Source: CAYFNK01 sp964393215
GTDB lineage: Archaea; Nanobdellota; Nanobdellia; SCGC-AAA011-G17; PNOQ01
NCBI GenBank assembly: GCA_964393215.1
Contig: CAYMSW010000031.1
Span: 1-7,511, forward strand
Length of the DNA: 7,511 bases
Direction of reading: 5' to 3'
Below, piece after piece: positions 6,107-7,511 of the stretch (position 1 is its first letter; the number at the start of each line of letters is the position of its first letter). The notes under the pieces are model-generated. The model was not told where the DNA came from. It searched no databases and worked only from the letters and a program-made list of their open reading frames with translations. A program made the translations under genes and the position numbers.

Positions 6107-6874
6107 TCAAAACATAGAATTCTTTAGTACTAATAAAAGTCCGAGAATGATTATTACTGTTCCAACTAATTTATTTAGTGTTTTTTCTTTTAATTTATTT
6201 GCAAATTTAGAAGCTCCTACTGCTCCGAATATGCCTCCAATACCTCCTGCTACTAAAGAAGTAGCCGAGAAAGGCATGTTAATGTAGTGTGCAACTCCAC
6301 CAAACAATGCAATAAAAATCATGAGGAAAACAGAAGTTCCAATTGCTTCATGGGTTTTGTAATCTAAGATTAAGATTAGAGATAGCAATATCATTATTCC
6401 ACCACCTGCTCCAAAAACTCCTGCTATTGTTCCAATCAATAATCCAACTAAAATTAAAGATGGTGTTTTGTGTTTCTCAAAAAATGTTATTTTCTTTGTT
6501 GTTGAAAAATTCTTTTTCTTTTTTACTATTATTGAAGTTCCTGCCAGGACAATTCCAATTCCTGTCGCAAGACCAAGCCCATCAGATGGAATGTATTTTG
6601 AAAAATAGCTCCCAATGATTACTGCGACTAATGAAGAAATTAGTAAGACCAAACTTGGTTTTATTTTTAGTTTTCCTTTCTTATGATAAATTAAGGTTGC
6701 AAATAAAGATGCAAAAACATCAATTGATAATGCTAATCCGATTGCAAGATATGCTGAATAATTTAAAAATATTATTAGAAGTGGTGCTGCAACCATTACT
6801 GCACTTGCTCCAACCAATCCTGTAACTATTCCTGCCCCGATGCCGGCCAATAAAAGAATTATTATTTCAAACAT
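6107..6874 (-). CDS. TSUP (TauE/SafE) family membrane transporter or exporter
   Basis: Very hydrophobic 255-aa protein with about eight predicted membrane segments (roughly 3-25, 30-60, 74-91, 100-117, 138-168, 175-198, 205-222, 236-250) and a basic cytoplasmic-type loop KKKKNFSTTKK near 118-128. It has the internal two-fold repeat of TauE/SafE (PF01925) proteins. The second half has the signature GVFGAGGGIMILLSLIL (152-168) followed by AIGTSVFLMI and a His in AHYINMP; the first half has the related GLVGASAVMVAAPLL (19-33) and IYHKKGKLKIK. Members are linked to sulfite, sulfonate, sulfoacetate or other small organic anions, but the substrate cannot be read from sequence. The ATG follows the stop of the upstream helical-protein gene by two bases (TAAAAATG), so they are co-transcribed and probably coupled. 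The first-half signature is degenerate (GAS in place of GGG). Confidence 0.88.
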   Translation of the reverse strand: MFEIIILLLAGIGAGIVTGLVGASAVMVAAPLLIIFLNYSAYLAIGLALSIDVFASLFATLIYHKKGKLKIKPSLVLLISSLVAVIIGSYFSKYIPSDGLGLATGIGIVLAGTSIIVKKKKNFSTTKKITFFEKHKTPSLILVGLLIGTIAGVFGAGGGIMILLSLILILDYKTHEAIGTSVFLMIFIALFGGVAHYINMPFSATSLVAGGIGGIFGAVGASKFANKLKEKTLNKLVGTVIIILGLLLVLKNSMF

Positions 6875-6876
6875 TT

Positions 6877-7452
6877 TTATTTCTTCTTAGTTAGTTGTGC
6901 AACTTTGCCATATTCCTTCTCTTCGAGTAAACTTATTTTTAAATTGTCCCTTACTTCTGTTATGTATTTGTATAATTCTTCGTTTGGGAAGTATTCTATC
7001 ATTTGTTTGTATTGATCGAAGATTTGTGGGAATAGTCCTAGTGCTTTGTCATAGTTTGCTTCGTTTATTAGGTGGTAAACTTCTTCTAGTAGTTTTTCTA
7101 TTTCGTTTTTGTGGATTTTGTATTGGTATACTTTTGTGAAGTGTTCTAGCTTTTTTACTGCGAATTCTTTTATTGCTTTCTTTAGGGTTGGAACGTTTAT
7201 GTATTCTTCTAGGAGATTTAGGTGATGTCTTATCATTTCTGAGTCATTTGAGTCTAAAGCGTAAGAAATCTCGTTTATTTTTTGGTATGTTAGAAGTTGT
7301 ATTCTTGTTTTGTTGAATAAATCTTCATATTTTTCTTCATTTAATTTTGATAATTGTGAATAAAGTCTTAGTGCTTCTTCAAATCTTTTTGCATCTATAA
7401 ATTTGTTTATCTTTTCGTTTAATTTTAGAAAGTTATCTTGTTTTTTGAACAT
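6877..7452 (-). CDS. Uncharacterised all-helical TPR-like protein, 191 aa
   Basis: I do not recognise a named family. The protein is charged, soluble and predicted almost entirely helical, with no signal peptide, membrane segment or Cys. Two segments resemble each other and a TPR helical hairpin: NKFIDAKRFEEALRLYSQL (16-34) and HLINEANYDKALGLFPQI (127-144), each with the TPR-like pattern of a small residue, an aromatic, then AL-x-L-(Y/F). The rest is amphipathic helix with many Leu, Lys and Glu, including KKLEHFTKVYQYKIHKNEIE, so a coiled coil is possible. A scaffold or protein-binding role is an inference from the fold. It is first in a two-gene unit with the TSUP membrane protein (two-base gap), so a link to that protein is plausible but untested. 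A TATA box stands 26 bases before its ATG, supporting this start. Confidence 0.85.
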   Translation of the reverse strand: MFKKQDNFLKLNEKINKFIDAKRFEEALRLYSQLSKLNEEKYEDLFNKTRIQLLTYQKINEISYALDSNDSEMIRHHLNLLEEYINVPTLKKAIKEFAVKKLEHFTKVYQYKIHKNEIEKLLEEVYHLINEANYDKALGLFPQIFDQYKQMIEYFPNEELYKYITEVRDNLKISLLEEKEYGKVAQLTKKK

Positions 7453-7473
7453 AAAAGAAAATAGAAAAAGAGG

Positions 7474-7482
7474 TATATAAAA
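7474..7482 (-). promoter_or_regulatory. TATA box for the helical-protein/TSUP unit
   Basis: TTTTATATA on the - strand, preceded by GTAAAC (TFB-recognition-like), is centred 26 bases upstream of the ATG at 7452. A pyrimidine-rich CCTCTTTTTCTATTTTCTTTT tract-like stretch fills the space to the ATG, leaving no Shine-Dalgarno sequence. The predicted transcript is leaderless. Confidence 0.65.
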
Positions 7483-7484
7483 GT

Positions 7485-7511
7485 TTACATCATCATTTCT
7501 GGAGACATTCC
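7485..7511 (-). CDS. Possible C-terminal end of another gene (partial at right edge)
   Basis: On the - strand a frame open to the right edge reads GMSPEMMM and stops with TAA at 7487-7485, just before the TATA box of the next unit. The Met-rich ending is like the tails of some archaeal chaperones and RNA-binding proteins, but eight codons are too few to name it, and an open frame of this length can occur by chance. It fits the gene density and strand of the region. Confidence 0.35.
   Translation of the reverse strand, partial: GMSPEMMM

Noticed and set aside
6343..6825. Two + strand open frames opposite the TSUP gene
   Set aside because: Leu/Phe/Lys-rich translations without domains; they are shadows of a membrane protein gene.
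1..7511. tRNA, rRNA, SRP RNA, CRISPR or insertion sequence
   Set aside because: Gaps between genes are at most 45 bases and contain only promoter-like sequence; no direct repeat arrays or terminal inverted repeats were seen.

Overview
The window looks like part of an archaeal chromosome from an AT-rich (roughly one third G+C by eye), lysine-rich genome, most likely a small-genome DPANN lineage of the Woesearchaeota/Pacearchaeota type. The evidence for an archaeon is the pair of archaeal SRP GTPases (an FtsY with the G4 form TKTDVDNKGGA and an SRP54), a Bud32 kinase of the KEOPS complex, and TATA-box promoters about 26-30 bp upstream of the first ATG of transcription units. The lineage is an inference from composition and gene style; no rRNA or marker tree was available.

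Layout. On the + strand, the C-terminal part of gyrB (cut by the left edge) is followed after 1 base by a complete gyrA (795 codons), forming a gyrBA unit that encodes a bacterial-type DNA gyrase. Everything to the right is on the - strand. A small unrecognised gene (84 aa) meets gyrA tail to tail, the two stop codons sharing a TTAA. Upstream of it, with its own promoter, comes a tightly packed ftsY-srp54-bud32 unit: ftsY and srp54 overlap by 7 bases, and srp54 and bud32 by 4 bases (ATGA). Further upstream is a two-gene unit of an all-helical TPR-like protein (191 aa) and a TauE/SafE (TSUP) family membrane protein. At the right edge the last few codons of another - strand gene may be visible.

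Function. gyrBA sets DNA supercoiling. ftsY-srp54 makes the receptor GTPase and the targeting GTPase of the signal recognition particle, which together deliver ribosomes to the membrane. bud32 supports the t6A tRNA modification through KEOPS. The TSUP protein probably moves a small anion (sulfite, sulfonate or a related compound), and its helical partner has no known role. The window is gene-dense: the longest intergenic gap is 45 bases. No RNA genes, mobile elements, CRISPR arrays or nucleotide repeats were seen.

No clear new biological system was found. The most useful leads are the apparently leaderless promoters with few Shine-Dalgarno sites, the translational coupling of bud32 to the SRP GTPases, substitutions in conserved SRP54 and Bud32 motifs, and two uncharacterised genes (84 aa and 191 aa).
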